DNA from: Candidatus Gastranaerophilales bacterium
Lineage (GTDB): Bacteria; Cyanobacteriota; Vampirovibrionia; Gastranaerophilales; Gastranaerophilaceae
Assembly (NCBI GenBank): GCA_003150395.1
Contig: QAMI01000031.1
Span: 1-24,022 of the forward strand
Direction: 5' to 3'
Length of the DNA stretch: 24,022 bases
Of the stretch, positions 7,656 to 13,947 are shown piece after piece. The position numbers and the translations under genes were made by a program. Every line of letters begins with the position of its first letter. The first letter of the stretch is position 1. Under the pieces are notes generated by a model. That model was not told the origin of the DNA, searched no databases, and was given only the letters and a program-made list of their open reading frames with translations.

Positions 7656-7664
7656 TGCTACAAT
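7656..7664 (+). promoter_or_regulatory. Putative extended -10 promoter of proS
   Basis: TGC followed by TACAAT (7659-7664) lies 36 bases before the proS ATG. No convincing -35 stands at the normal distance. The leader of about 30 bases includes the AGAGGA ribosome site. Confidence 0.45.
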
Positions 7665-7700
7665 AAATTTACCAATATTAAGAAAAGAGGAATTAAAGAT

Positions 7701-9452
7701 ATGAAAATGTCAAAATTATTTGTGCAGACGCTAAGAGAATTTCCTTCAGACGCTGAAGTTATTTCTCATAAAATGCTCGGACGTGCAGGATATATAAAAA
7801 AACTTGCACCGGGCGTATATACATATATGCCTTTAATGTGGCGTGTTTTGAAAAAAGTTGAAAAAATAGTTAGAGAAGAAATGGATAAAGCCGGTGCTCA
7901 GGAACTTTTAATGCCGTTTGTACAGCCTAAAGAACTTTGGGAAGAATCAGGCAGATGGGAGGTTTACGGACGTGAACTTATGCGTTTGAAAGACCGCCAT
8001 GACCGTGATATGTGCCTTGGTCCGACCCATGAAGAAATCATCACCTCGGTTGCACGCGACAGCTTGAAATCATATAAGCAATTACCTGTAAACCTTTACC
8101 AGATACAGTCAAAATTCCGCGATGAAATCAGACCCCGCTATGGTTTGCTCAGAGGCCGCGAATTTATCATGAAAGACGCTTACAGCTTTGACGTTGATGA
8201 AGCAGGTCTTGATAAAGAATATGAAAATATGGCGAAAGCTTATAAAAAAATATTTGAACGCTGCGGACTTGAAACAAAAATGGTACAATCAGACTCCGGT
8301 GCAATAGGCGGAAGCGTTTCTCACGAATTTATGGTAATTACAGATACTGATGCCGGCGAAAATGATGTTTTCTACTGCAATGAGTGTGATTATTCAGCAA
8401 ACTCAAATCACGCAGTTTCTAAACTTCCTGACGCAATTGTAGATGGCAAAGACTACTTCAAAGAAACAAAAATCATTGATACGCCAAATACTCACTCAAT
8501 TGAAGAATTAAGCGCATTTTTAAACATTCCATCAACATTGATTTTAAAATCTCTGGTCTATATTGTTGACAAAAAACCGGTTATTGCCCTAATCCGGGCA
8601 GATAAAGCTGTTGAAGAAACTAAACTTCTAAATGCTGTCGGCGGATTGGAAATTAGGATTGCAACCTCAGGTGAAATCGCTGAAATTATGTCTGAAAGAG
8701 GCTTTAGCGCAGAACCAGGATTTATCGGTCCAAATGGAATGGACGATATCAAAGTTATTGTTGATGAAACAGTCCGCGATATGAAAAACTATGTTGTCGG
8801 AATTAATCAAACCGATAAACACCTTGTCGGTGCAAATCACAAGGATTTGGAACATCCAATGCTTTCAGAAGATATCAAATATGCTGATATTCGTCTTGTT
8901 GAGCGTGGTGAACTTTGTCCTGAATGCGGAAAACCACTTTTCGTAACAAAAGGTATCGAGGTTGGAAATATTTTCAAACTCGGTACAAAATATTCAAAAC
9001 CAATGAACGCGGTCTACACAGATGTTAACGGAAAAACTCATCCTTACGTAATGGGGTGTTATGGAATCGGAATTTCAAGAACCGCAGCAGCAGCCGTTGA
9101 AGCACACCATGACGAACATGGAATTAAATGGCCGCTTGCAATTGCACCTTATCATGCAATTATTGTTCCGGTAAATATTCAGGATGAATTGCAGATGAAA
9201 GTTGCAAATGCCCTCTATGAAACACTCCAAAATGCAGGCGTTGAAGTCGTTCTTGACGACCGTGACGAACGAGCAGGTGTTAAATTCAAGGATGCTGATT
9301 TAATCGGCTTCCCCTATAGAATTACAGTCGGAAAAACAATTTCAGAAGGGCTTGTTGAATGCAAAATCCGAGAAACCGATGAGTTAATTAAACTAACTCC
9401 GGAAGATGCAAAACAACAGATTATTGATGCTGTATTAAGTATCGAAAAATAA
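7701..9452 (+). CDS. proS: Prolyl-tRNA synthetase (bacterial type)
   Basis: Charges tRNA-Pro with proline; cytosolic class II aminoacyl-tRNA synthetase of 583 residues, the usual bacterial-type length. It starts with FVQTLREFPSDAEVISHKMLGRAG, which is typical of the family. Class II motif 2 is RPRYGLLRGREFIMKDAYSFD (about 145-163). An inserted YbaK-like editing domain, which clears Ala-tRNA-Pro, spans about 225-400. Motif 3 is GCYGIGISRTAAAAVE (about 452-467). The anticodon-binding domain follows to the end, with VVLDDRDERAGVKFKDADLIG. AGAGGA lies nine bases before the chosen ATG; a second ATG two codons later is possible. It is transcribed alone and closed by a strong terminator. Confidence 0.97.
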   Translation: MKMSKLFVQTLREFPSDAEVISHKMLGRAGYIKKLAPGVYTYMPLMWRVLKKVEKIVREEMDKAGAQELLMPFVQPKELWEESGRWEVYGRELMRLKDRHDRDMCLGPTHEEIITSVARDSLKSYKQLPVNLYQIQSKFRDEIRPRYGLLRGREFIMKDAYSFDVDEAGLDKEYENMAKAYKKIFERCGLETKMVQSDSGAIGGSVSHEFMVITDTDAGENDVFYCNECDYSANSNHAVSKLPDAIVDGKDYFKETKIIDTPNTHSIEELSAFLNIPSTLILKSLVYIVDKKPVIALIRADKAVEETKLLNAVGGLEIRIATSGEIAEIMSERGFSAEPGFIGPNGMDDIKVIVDETVRDMKNYVVGINQTDKHLVGANHKDLEHPMLSEDIKYADIRLVERGELCPECGKPLFVTKGIEVGNIFKLGTKYSKPMNAVYTDVNGKTHPYVMGCYGIGISRTAAAAVEAHHDEHGIKWPLAIAPYHAIIVPVNIQDELQMKVANALYETLQNAGVEVVLDDRDERAGVKFKDADLIGFPYRITVGKTISEGLVECKIRETDELIKLTPEDAKQQIIDAVLSIEK

Positions 9453-9473
9453 AACAAAAATAAAATAATAATT

Positions 9474-9506
9474 AAAAAGCCGTTTTTCAATTAAAAACGG
9501 CTTTTT
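9474..9506. terminator. Strong bidirectional terminator after proS
   Basis: A perfect 14-base-pair stem (9474-9487 with 9493-9506) has the core AGCCG/CGGCT, the loop CAATT and A/T tracts on both sides. It serves proS on the plus strand and the gatD-gtrA operon on the minus strand, ending one base before the gtrA stop codon. Confidence 0.9.
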
Positions 9507-9507
9507 A

Positions 9508-9933
9508 TTACGGACAATTCTTATGAACTCTAAATGCAAAATATTTAAACAAAACATATGTTACAACAGAAACTGTAAAAATTGCTAAAAATTGTGCCAA
9601 ATAAACATTTATATCAATATATTTTACAAAAACCTCTAATATCAGTACATTCAAAAGATAACTTACAAGCCACGTCATGCAGCAGCGTAGATATTCATTA
9701 ATCCAATTGCCTTTTGTACAAAAAACAAAAACCTTCTGGTTTGTAAATGAGATAAAGGAAGAAAGAAGCCATTGCAATGCGGCACAAACTTGATAATACT
9801 GCTCGCCAATAAAATATACGGCAACTGCAAAAATAAAATATGAAATTCCGGCATTAACTGCCCCAACTATTAAAAATCGGATTTTATCGGGAACTTTACA
9901 CCAGAAATTGTATATTTCAATAAGTTTTTTCAT
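9508..9933 (-). CDS. GtrA-family membrane protein
   Basis: About 141 residues with four predicted membrane helices, matching the GtrA family. Typical features are RFLIVGAVNAGISYFIF in helix 1, SSFISFTNQKVFVF between helices 2 and 3, and the C-terminal KYFAFRV. GtrA-like proteins are thought to help move undecaprenyl-linked sugars across the inner membrane or otherwise support cell-surface polysaccharide and teichoic-acid decoration. I chose the ATG at 9931-9933, which forms a TGATG overlap with the gatD stop, over the TTG one codon upstream (9936). It is the second gene of a two-gene unit behind gatD. No glycosyltransferase partner (GtrB type) is nearby, so its substrate is open. Confidence 0.85.
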   Translation of the reverse strand: MKKLIEIYNFWCKVPDKIRFLIVGAVNAGISYFIFAVAVYFIGEQYYQVCAALQWLLSSFISFTNQKVFVFCTKGNWINEYLRCCMTWLVSYLLNVLILEVFVKYIDINVYLAQFLAIFTVSVVTYVLFKYFAFRVHKNCP

Positions 9934-10667
9934 CAATAAGCTTTCCCGACAACAGAATTGTGCGCTGCTATTTCAAACTCATCATCAAGCGCTGAAAGAT
10001 TAATGCTGTCATTAAATCTTTTTTCAAGCGCTAACTTAATCAAATAATCCGCAAAATGAGGGTTTTTCGGAAGCAAAGAGCCGTGAAGATATGTTCCAAA
10101 AACATTTTTAAACCTTGCCCCTTCTGAATTATCTTTTCCGTTATTTCCGTTCCCAACAGAAAGAACTGCCAAAGGTATTGTATCTCCTTGAAGGTAAGTT
10201 AATCCTGAATGATTTTCAAACCCCACAAGAGTTTCCGGAGTCAAAAAAGAAGTGCGTGCGGTAACGTTTCCGATAAATCGTTTTTTACCTGCAACTGTAT
10301 AAACATCTAAAAGTCCGACTCCAAGAAGTTTTTCACCATCAAACGGCTGGTAATAATGTCCAAAAAGCTGATACCCGCCGCAAATTCCAAGAAAAACCGC
10401 GCCTTCATCACGCTTTGAAATCAAAAAATCTTTTTGTGCAAACATTTCTTGTGAAACTGAAATTTGTTCCTTATCTTGACCGCCTCCGATAAAATACAAA
10501 TCGCATTCTGCAATTTTTTCACCAGGATTAATTTCATTATATTCAAAATCAATACCACGCCACTCACAGCGATTTTTCAGCGTGATAATATTTCCCATAT
10601 CACCGTAAAGGTTCAGCTGCTTCGGGTAAAGATGCCCTACCGAAATTTTTAAACTTCTATTCTCCAT
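9933..10667 (-). CDS. gatD: GatD-type lipid II glutamine amidotransferase subunit
   Basis: Class I glutamine amidotransferase of the CobB/CobQ-like GatD group, 244 residues. GatD supplies ammonia from glutamine to MurT, which amidates D-glutamate of lipid II during peptidoglycan synthesis. The GatD-style N-terminus has YGDMGNIITL and the R-x-x-WRGI segment. The nucleophile is Cys96 in GICGGYQLFG. The catalytic histidine is His195 in YLHGSLLPKNPHFADYL. MurT normally lies right next to gatD, but the neighbour here is a GtrA-family gene and no Mur-ligase-like gene is in the window. So MurT must be elsewhere, or this enzyme has another partner; a cobyric-acid-type role is less likely given the short length. 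An extended -10 ends seven bases before the ATG and there is no Shine-Dalgarno sequence, so the mRNA is probably leaderless. Confidence 0.85.
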   Translation of the reverse strand: MENRSLKISVGHLYPKQLNLYGDMGNIITLKNRCEWRGIDFEYNEINPGEKIAECDLYFIGGGQDKEQISVSQEMFAQKDFLISKRDEGAVFLGICGGYQLFGHYYQPFDGEKLLGVGLLDVYTVAGKKRFIGNVTARTSFLTPETLVGFENHSGLTYLQGDTIPLAVLSVGNGNNGKDNSEGARFKNVFGTYLHGSLLPKNPHFADYLIKLALEKRFNDSINLSALDDEFEIAAHNSVVGKAY

Positions 10668-10674
10668 GGCTTTA

Positions 10675-10683
10675 ATTATAGCA
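10675..10683 (-). promoter_or_regulatory. Extended -10 promoter at the gatD start (leaderless type)
   Basis: On the minus strand TGC is followed by a perfect TATAAT (top-strand 10675-10680). Seven bases separate it from the ATG (10665-10667). No good -35 is visible, which is common for extended -10 promoters. Confidence 0.6.
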
Positions 10684-10696
10684 TAAATTCAATTCA

Positions 10697-10705
10697 TGAT
10701 ATAAT
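10697..10705 (+). promoter_or_regulatory. Extended -10 promoter at the tatD start (leaderless type)
   Basis: TGA followed by a perfect TATAAT (10700-10705), ending seven bases before the tatD ATG at 10713. It faces away from the gatD promoter only 16 bases away, so the two promoters overlap back to back. Confidence 0.6.
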
Positions 10706-10712
10706 TCGTAAT

Positions 10713-11483
10713 ATGAATGAAACATATTTAATCGACACGCATTCCCACATAAACATGATTGAAACCATTTCAATTGATGAGGTTATAAAAAATGCGTCAG
10801 AAAATCAGGTAAAAAAAATTATTATTCCGGCCGCTTCAACAACCGACATTGACGCGGTCTATGAATTGTCGCAAAAATATGAAAATATTTACTGCTATCT
10901 CGGGATTCATCCAGAAGATGCAAAAAACTGGGAAGATGGGCTTGCAGACAAAATCAAAGCTTATGCACCATCGCCAAAAGTTTTGGGAATTGGTGAAATC
11001 GGTTTGGACTATTACTGGGATAAAAGTTATATTGATGTTCAAAAAGAAGTTTTCATAAAACAGATTGAACTTGCAAACGAACTCGGTCTGCCGATAAATG
11101 TTCATGACAGAGAAGCTCACAAAGATACTTTTGACATTATAAAAGCACATAATAAATGCTCAAAAGTAATTATGCATTGTTTTTCAGGAAGTCCTGAGTT
11201 TGCAAAAGAATGCGTTAAAGAAGGCTGGTATATTGCATTGGGCGGCGTTGTAACGTTTAAAAATGCAAAAAAAATGAAAGAAGTCGCAATTGAAATTCCA
11301 CTTGAAAAACTTCTTCTTGAAACAGATGCACCTTATTTAACGCCTGTACCATACCGTGGGAAGGAAAACCAGCCTGCTTATGTCAAATTTGTTGCAGAAG
11401 AAATAGCAAATCTTCGCGGGATATCTTTTGAAGAAGTGGCCGCAATTACAACACAAAATGCAAAAGAAATTTTTGCTATTTAA
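10713..11483 (+). CDS. tatD: TatD-family metal-dependent DNase
   Basis: TatD/YcfH-type hydrolase, 256 residues, a cytosolic TIM-barrel metalloenzyme with 3'-5' deoxyribonuclease activity in characterised members. All metal-binding sites are seen: DTHSH (His10, His12), GEIGLD (Glu95), NVHDREA (His131), MHCFSG (His155) and LETDAPYL (Asp205). The C-terminal PYRGKENQPAYV is the family signature. Length is normal. The gene begins at its own extended -10 promoter without a Shine-Dalgarno sequence. Its last 8 bases overlap the end of the convergent XRE regulator gene. Family members are often listed as D-aminoacyl-tRNA deacylase-like or repair nucleases; the precise substrate here is not certain. 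Confidence 0.95.
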   Translation: MNETYLIDTHSHINMIETISIDEVIKNASENQVKKIIIPAASTTDIDAVYELSQKYENIYCYLGIHPEDAKNWEDGLADKIKAYAPSPKVLGIGEIGLDYYWDKSYIDVQKEVFIKQIELANELGLPINVHDREAHKDTFDIIKAHNKCSKVIMHCFSGSPEFAKECVKEGWYIALGGVVTFKNAKKMKEVAIEIPLEKLLLETDAPYLTPVPYRGKENQPAYVKFVAEEIANLRGISFEEVAAITTQNAKEIFAI

Positions 11484-11793
11484 TAATAGCGCTCAAAATT
11501 TTGTGAACGGTTTCGAGTTCTTTACCCTTAAGATTACTTAGCATCTCGTTTATCTCATTTTTTAAATATTGTTCATCATGAAAAGAAGGGAAATTAAAAA
11601 GTTCTTTAACTTCAACATTTAAACATTTTGCAATTCTTCCTAAAGTTTCGATTGCAGGGGTATTTACACCATTTTCAATACGGCTTATATGTCGTGGTGC
11701 AACTCCTATAAGTTCCGCAAACATTTCCTGCGTGTAACCGTTTTTACGGCGCAAATCTTTAATCTTGACACCCAGAGATTTTTTAATGTCCAT
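11476..11793 (-). CDS. XRE-family (Cro/CI-type) helix-turn-helix regulator
   Basis: 105 residues when started at the ATG at 11791-11793, which has a perfect TAAGGAGG site five to six bases upstream. The frame stays open further upstream to 11844, but those extra codons would cover this ribosome site and are unlikely. Residues about 10-65 form an HTH_3 domain: IKDLRRKNGYTQEMFAELIG, then the recognition helix APRHISRIENG and NTPAIETLGRIAKCLNV. The C-terminal ~35 residues (YLKNEINEMLSNLKGKELETVHKIL) look helical and may dimerise. It is divergent from the pseudopilin gene, with 156 bases between the starts that hold an inverted repeat. It probably regulates itself and perhaps the pilin; it overlaps tatD tail to tail. 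Confidence 0.9.
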   Translation of the reverse strand: MDIKKSLGVKIKDLRRKNGYTQEMFAELIGVAPRHISRIENGVNTPAIETLGRIAKCLNVEVKELFNFPSFHDEQYLKNEINEMLSNLKGKELETVHKILSAIIK

Positions 11794-11833
11794 AAATACC
11801 TCCTTAATAAGGATAAATGTAATTTGCACAAAA

Positions 11834-11855
11834 TATAACGTCATAATTTGTTATA
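11834..11855. promoter_or_regulatory. Inverted repeat, possible operator of the XRE regulator
   Basis: TATAAC (11834-11839) and GTTATA (11850-11855) are a perfect inverted repeat. Their centres are 16 bases apart, about one and a half helical turns. It lies about 40 bases upstream of the regulator ATG and just before the pilin promoter -35. AT-rich chance similarity cannot be excluded. Confidence 0.35.
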
Positions 11856-11862
11856 AATACTC

Positions 11863-11891
11863 TTGACATTCGACGAAAAATATCAAATAAT
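11863..11891 (+). promoter_or_regulatory. Promoter of the pseudopilin gene
   Basis: A perfect -35 TTGACA (11863-11868), a 17-base spacer and AATAAT (11886-11891). The predicted leader is about 50 bases and contains the AAGGAGG ribosome site at 11939-11945. Confidence 0.65.
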
Positions 11892-11949
11892 AATTTTAAA
11901 ATGTCTTATTAAAGAATAAAACTAGACAATAAATATCAAGGAGGATAAA

Positions 11950-12657
11950 ATGAAAAATGGATTTACGATGGCAGAAGTTTTAATTACATTAGGAATCATT
12001 GGAATTGTTGCATCAATGACAATGCCAGGGCTAATTAAAAAACACAAAAGGGTTGAAACAGAAACCAGACTCAAAAAAGCATATTCAACAATAAGTCAGG
12101 CATTTTTAGCTGCACAAGCAAAACATGGAGAAGCAAAATATTGGCCTGAGTGGGAAACCAGTTCGGAAGAAATTCTTAAAAGGTATATTGCTCCGGAAAT
12201 AAAAGGCGCAATAGTCTACGAAACAAGTGAAGATAAATCAAACCTTATGTGCTACGAAGGCAAATTTGTTGGAGATTATATTAACGGAAATAAGGAAAGC
12301 ACACAATACGGCTGGATGGATAAAGTATATATTTCATCTCCATTTTATCCAAACAATACAGCATCAATAAAGTTAATGGATGGTACTTGTATAGGCTTAA
12401 ATTACAACTCGAAAGCATCACCTAAACAACTTTTTATAGACATAAACGGTAGTTATCGGGGACCTAATATGGCAGGATATGATTTGTTTTTCTTTCAAAT
12501 TGACCAAAACACAATTAGACCGTATGGATATAACTGGAAAACAGAAGACTTATTCAATCTTTCAAAAACTAACAGTTGTCATCCCAAAGCAACACGAGGG
12601 GGAATGGTATGTGCAGCAAAAATCATGAACGATGGCTGGTCAATCAAATACTGGTAA
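11950..12657 (+). CDS. Type IV pseudopilin-like prepilin
   Basis: 235 residues with a class III prepilin signal: short basic leader MKNG, cleavage before Phe5, Glu at position +5 of the mature protein (FTMAE), then a hydrophobic helix VLITLGIIGIVASMTMPGLI. A prepilin peptidase should cut and methylate it, and the product should enter a type IV pilus or type II secretion pseudopilus. The soluble part has four cysteines (101, 147, 210, 221), the motif DINGSYRGPN (164-173) followed by GYDLFFF, and the tail CAAKIMNDGWSIKY. I associate that tail and the GPN motif with pseudopilin families found in many copies in Melainabacteria. A very strong AAGGAGG precedes the ATG and there is a good promoter. 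No pilus machinery gene is nearby, so it is an isolated copy. Confidence 0.88.
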   Translation: MKNGFTMAEVLITLGIIGIVASMTMPGLIKKHKRVETETRLKKAYSTISQAFLAAQAKHGEAKYWPEWETSSEEILKRYIAPEIKGAIVYETSEDKSNLMCYEGKFVGDYINGNKESTQYGWMDKVYISSPFYPNNTASIKLMDGTCIGLNYNSKASPKQLFIDINGSYRGPNMAGYDLFFFQIDQNTIRPYGYNWKTEDLFNLSKTNSCHPKATRGGMVCAAKIMNDGWSIKYW

Positions 12658-12671
12658 AAAGAAAATAGTCA

Positions 12672-12680
12672 TGATATTTT
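12672..12680 (+). promoter_or_regulatory. Putative extended -10 at the tlyA start (leaderless type)
   Basis: TGA followed by TATTTT (12675-12680) ends six bases before the tlyA ATG (12687). There is no Shine-Dalgarno sequence in the 29-base gap after the pilin gene. The hexamer is weaker than at the other leaderless starts. Confidence 0.4.
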
Positions 12681-12686
12681 ATAAAT

Positions 12687-13499
12687 ATGAACAAAGAACG
12701 ACTTGACAAATATCTTACTGATTTAGGGTATTTTGAAACCAAAAGCAAGGCTGCTGCGGCAATTCTTGCAGGTCATGTCAAAATTAACGATGAATATATT
12801 ACCAAAGCCGGTTTTCAAATAAATCCGGCAAAAGAATACGAAATTACTGTAAAATCAATGCCGTATGTTTCACGCGGAGGTTTTAAACTGCAAAAAGCAC
12901 TCGAAACTTTTGACGTGAAAGTTAAAAACAGAATTTGTCTTGATGCAGGAGCATCAACAGGCGGTTTTACGGACTGCCTTTTACAGCATGGGGCAAAATT
13001 TGTTTATGCGGCAGATGTGGGATACGGGCAACTTGATTGGAAAATCCGTTCTGATAATCGAGTCAAAGTTATTGAACGTACAAATCTTAAAAATTGCGAT
13101 TTTTCAGAAGTTTATGCAGCAAAGCAACCTGTTGCGGATCTTTTGGTAAGCGATTTATCGTTTATTTCTCTAACAAAAGTTCTGGAAAATCTAAAAAAAC
13201 TCCTTTGCTCTGATTTTCATGAAATGGTGCTTCTCATAAAGCCGCAATTTGAGGCAGGCAAAGAGCTGGTTGAAAAAGGAGGAGTTGTACGAGACAGAAA
13301 TGTTCACAACCAGGTTATAAAAAATGTTATTGATTTTGCGATTTCGCTTGATTACTCAATAAAAGGTTTGACTTATTCCTCTATTAAAGGACCTTCCGGA
13401 AATATTGAATATCTGCTTTGGATTACGACTGAAAATATTGCTCCCCAGGCAATTAACGTACCAACAATCACAGAAGAAGCTTTTGAAAAACTGAATTAA
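12687..13499 (+). CDS. tlyA: TlyA-family rRNA 2'-O-methyltransferase
   Basis: 270 residues. In mycobacteria TlyA methylates cytidine 2'-OH groups of 16S and 23S rRNA, which sensitises ribosomes to capreomycin; older annotation calls the family hemolysin A. Order: an N-terminal S4 RNA-binding domain (about 3-52, RLDKYLTDLGYFETKSKAAAAI), the linker YVSRGGFKLQKAL (60-72), then a FtsJ-like Rossmann methyltransferase. The SAM-binding motif is LDAGASTGGFTD (85-96). Likely catalytic residues are Lys68, Asp156 (VSDLSF) and Lys185 (LLIKPQFEAG). The conserved KGGVVRDRNVH follows. It starts 29 bases after the pilin gene with no ribosome site, so it may have its own leaderless start or depend on read-through. 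It is convergent with the secreted-protein gene downstream. Confidence 0.94.
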   Translation: MNKERLDKYLTDLGYFETKSKAAAAILAGHVKINDEYITKAGFQINPAKEYEITVKSMPYVSRGGFKLQKALETFDVKVKNRICLDAGASTGGFTDCLLQHGAKFVYAADVGYGQLDWKIRSDNRVKVIERTNLKNCDFSEVYAAKQPVADLLVSDLSFISLTKVLENLKKLLCSDFHEMVLLIKPQFEAGKELVEKGGVVRDRNVHNQVIKNVIDFAISLDYSIKGLTYSSIKGPSGNIEYLLWITTENIAPQAINVPTITEEAFEKLN

Positions 13500-13515
13500 A
13501 TCAATTTAAAACTAA

Positions 13516-13947
13516 TTAACCGCCCTTTGGAATATTTTGCAAGTGCTCTGAATTATTTACATCAATGTATTTATACATATTTAAAACAATGCCAGGTGCA
13601 AAAAAATAGTTATTGTTTGCAGGAGTAATTTTTAACATTGAGCGATATTTATCAATAGAAACAATGCTCGCCAAAAATTCCTTGCCAACCGCAGAAAATA
13701 AAACATATCCAGTTTTTGATTGAATTTCTTTTATTTCGAAACGGTTTGCGTTTACAGCAGCAAGCGTCAGATAGAAAAGTCTGTCTGAATTCATATTAAA
13801 AGTTCTGGTACAGTCTTCAAATGCAACATTTTGAGGAGTGATAAGAGTGCTTAAACTTGGTTCAGGCTCTTCGCAAAATCCTGCAGAAGGCATTAAGCAC
13901 ATTATTACAAATAAAGCTGAAATTATATAAAATTTTACTCTTTCCAT
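13516..13947 (-). CDS. Small secreted protein of unknown function, coupled to polA
   Basis: 143 residues. The N-terminus has a signal peptide (MERVKFY, then a hydrophobic run ending near PSAGFC at about 25). The cysteine there has Phe before it, so it does not make a good lipobox and I read it as an ordinary secreted protein. The mature part is mixed alpha/beta: FEDCTRTFNMNSDRLFYLTLAAVNANRFEI and TGYVLFSAVGKEFLASIV resemble small periplasmic domains with a helix followed by strands. I do not recognise a family with certainty. Its ATG lies 13 bases inside the end of polA on the same strand, so it is translationally coupled to it, although a functional link with DNA polymerase I is not obvious. 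Confidence 0.75.
   Translation of the reverse strand: MERVKFYIISALFVIMCLMPSAGFCEEPEPSLSTLITPQNVAFEDCTRTFNMNSDRLFYLTLAAVNANRFEIKEIQSKTGYVLFSAVGKEFLASIVSIDKYRSMLKITPANNNYFFAPGIVLNMYKYIDVNNSEHLQNIPKGG

Noticed and set aside
9934..9936. TTG start of the GtrA-family gene one codon upstream
   Set aside because: The ATG at 9931-9933 forms a standard TGATG stop-start overlap and is the likelier start.
10836..11150. 104-codon frame antisense to tatD
   Set aside because: It is a shadow of tatD catalytic codons with no ribosome site or promoter.
11794..11844. Upstream extension of the XRE regulator by 17 codons
   Set aside because: It would cover the perfect AAGGAGG site used by the ATG at 11791-11793, has no ribosome site of its own, and adds residues not typical of HTH_3 proteins.
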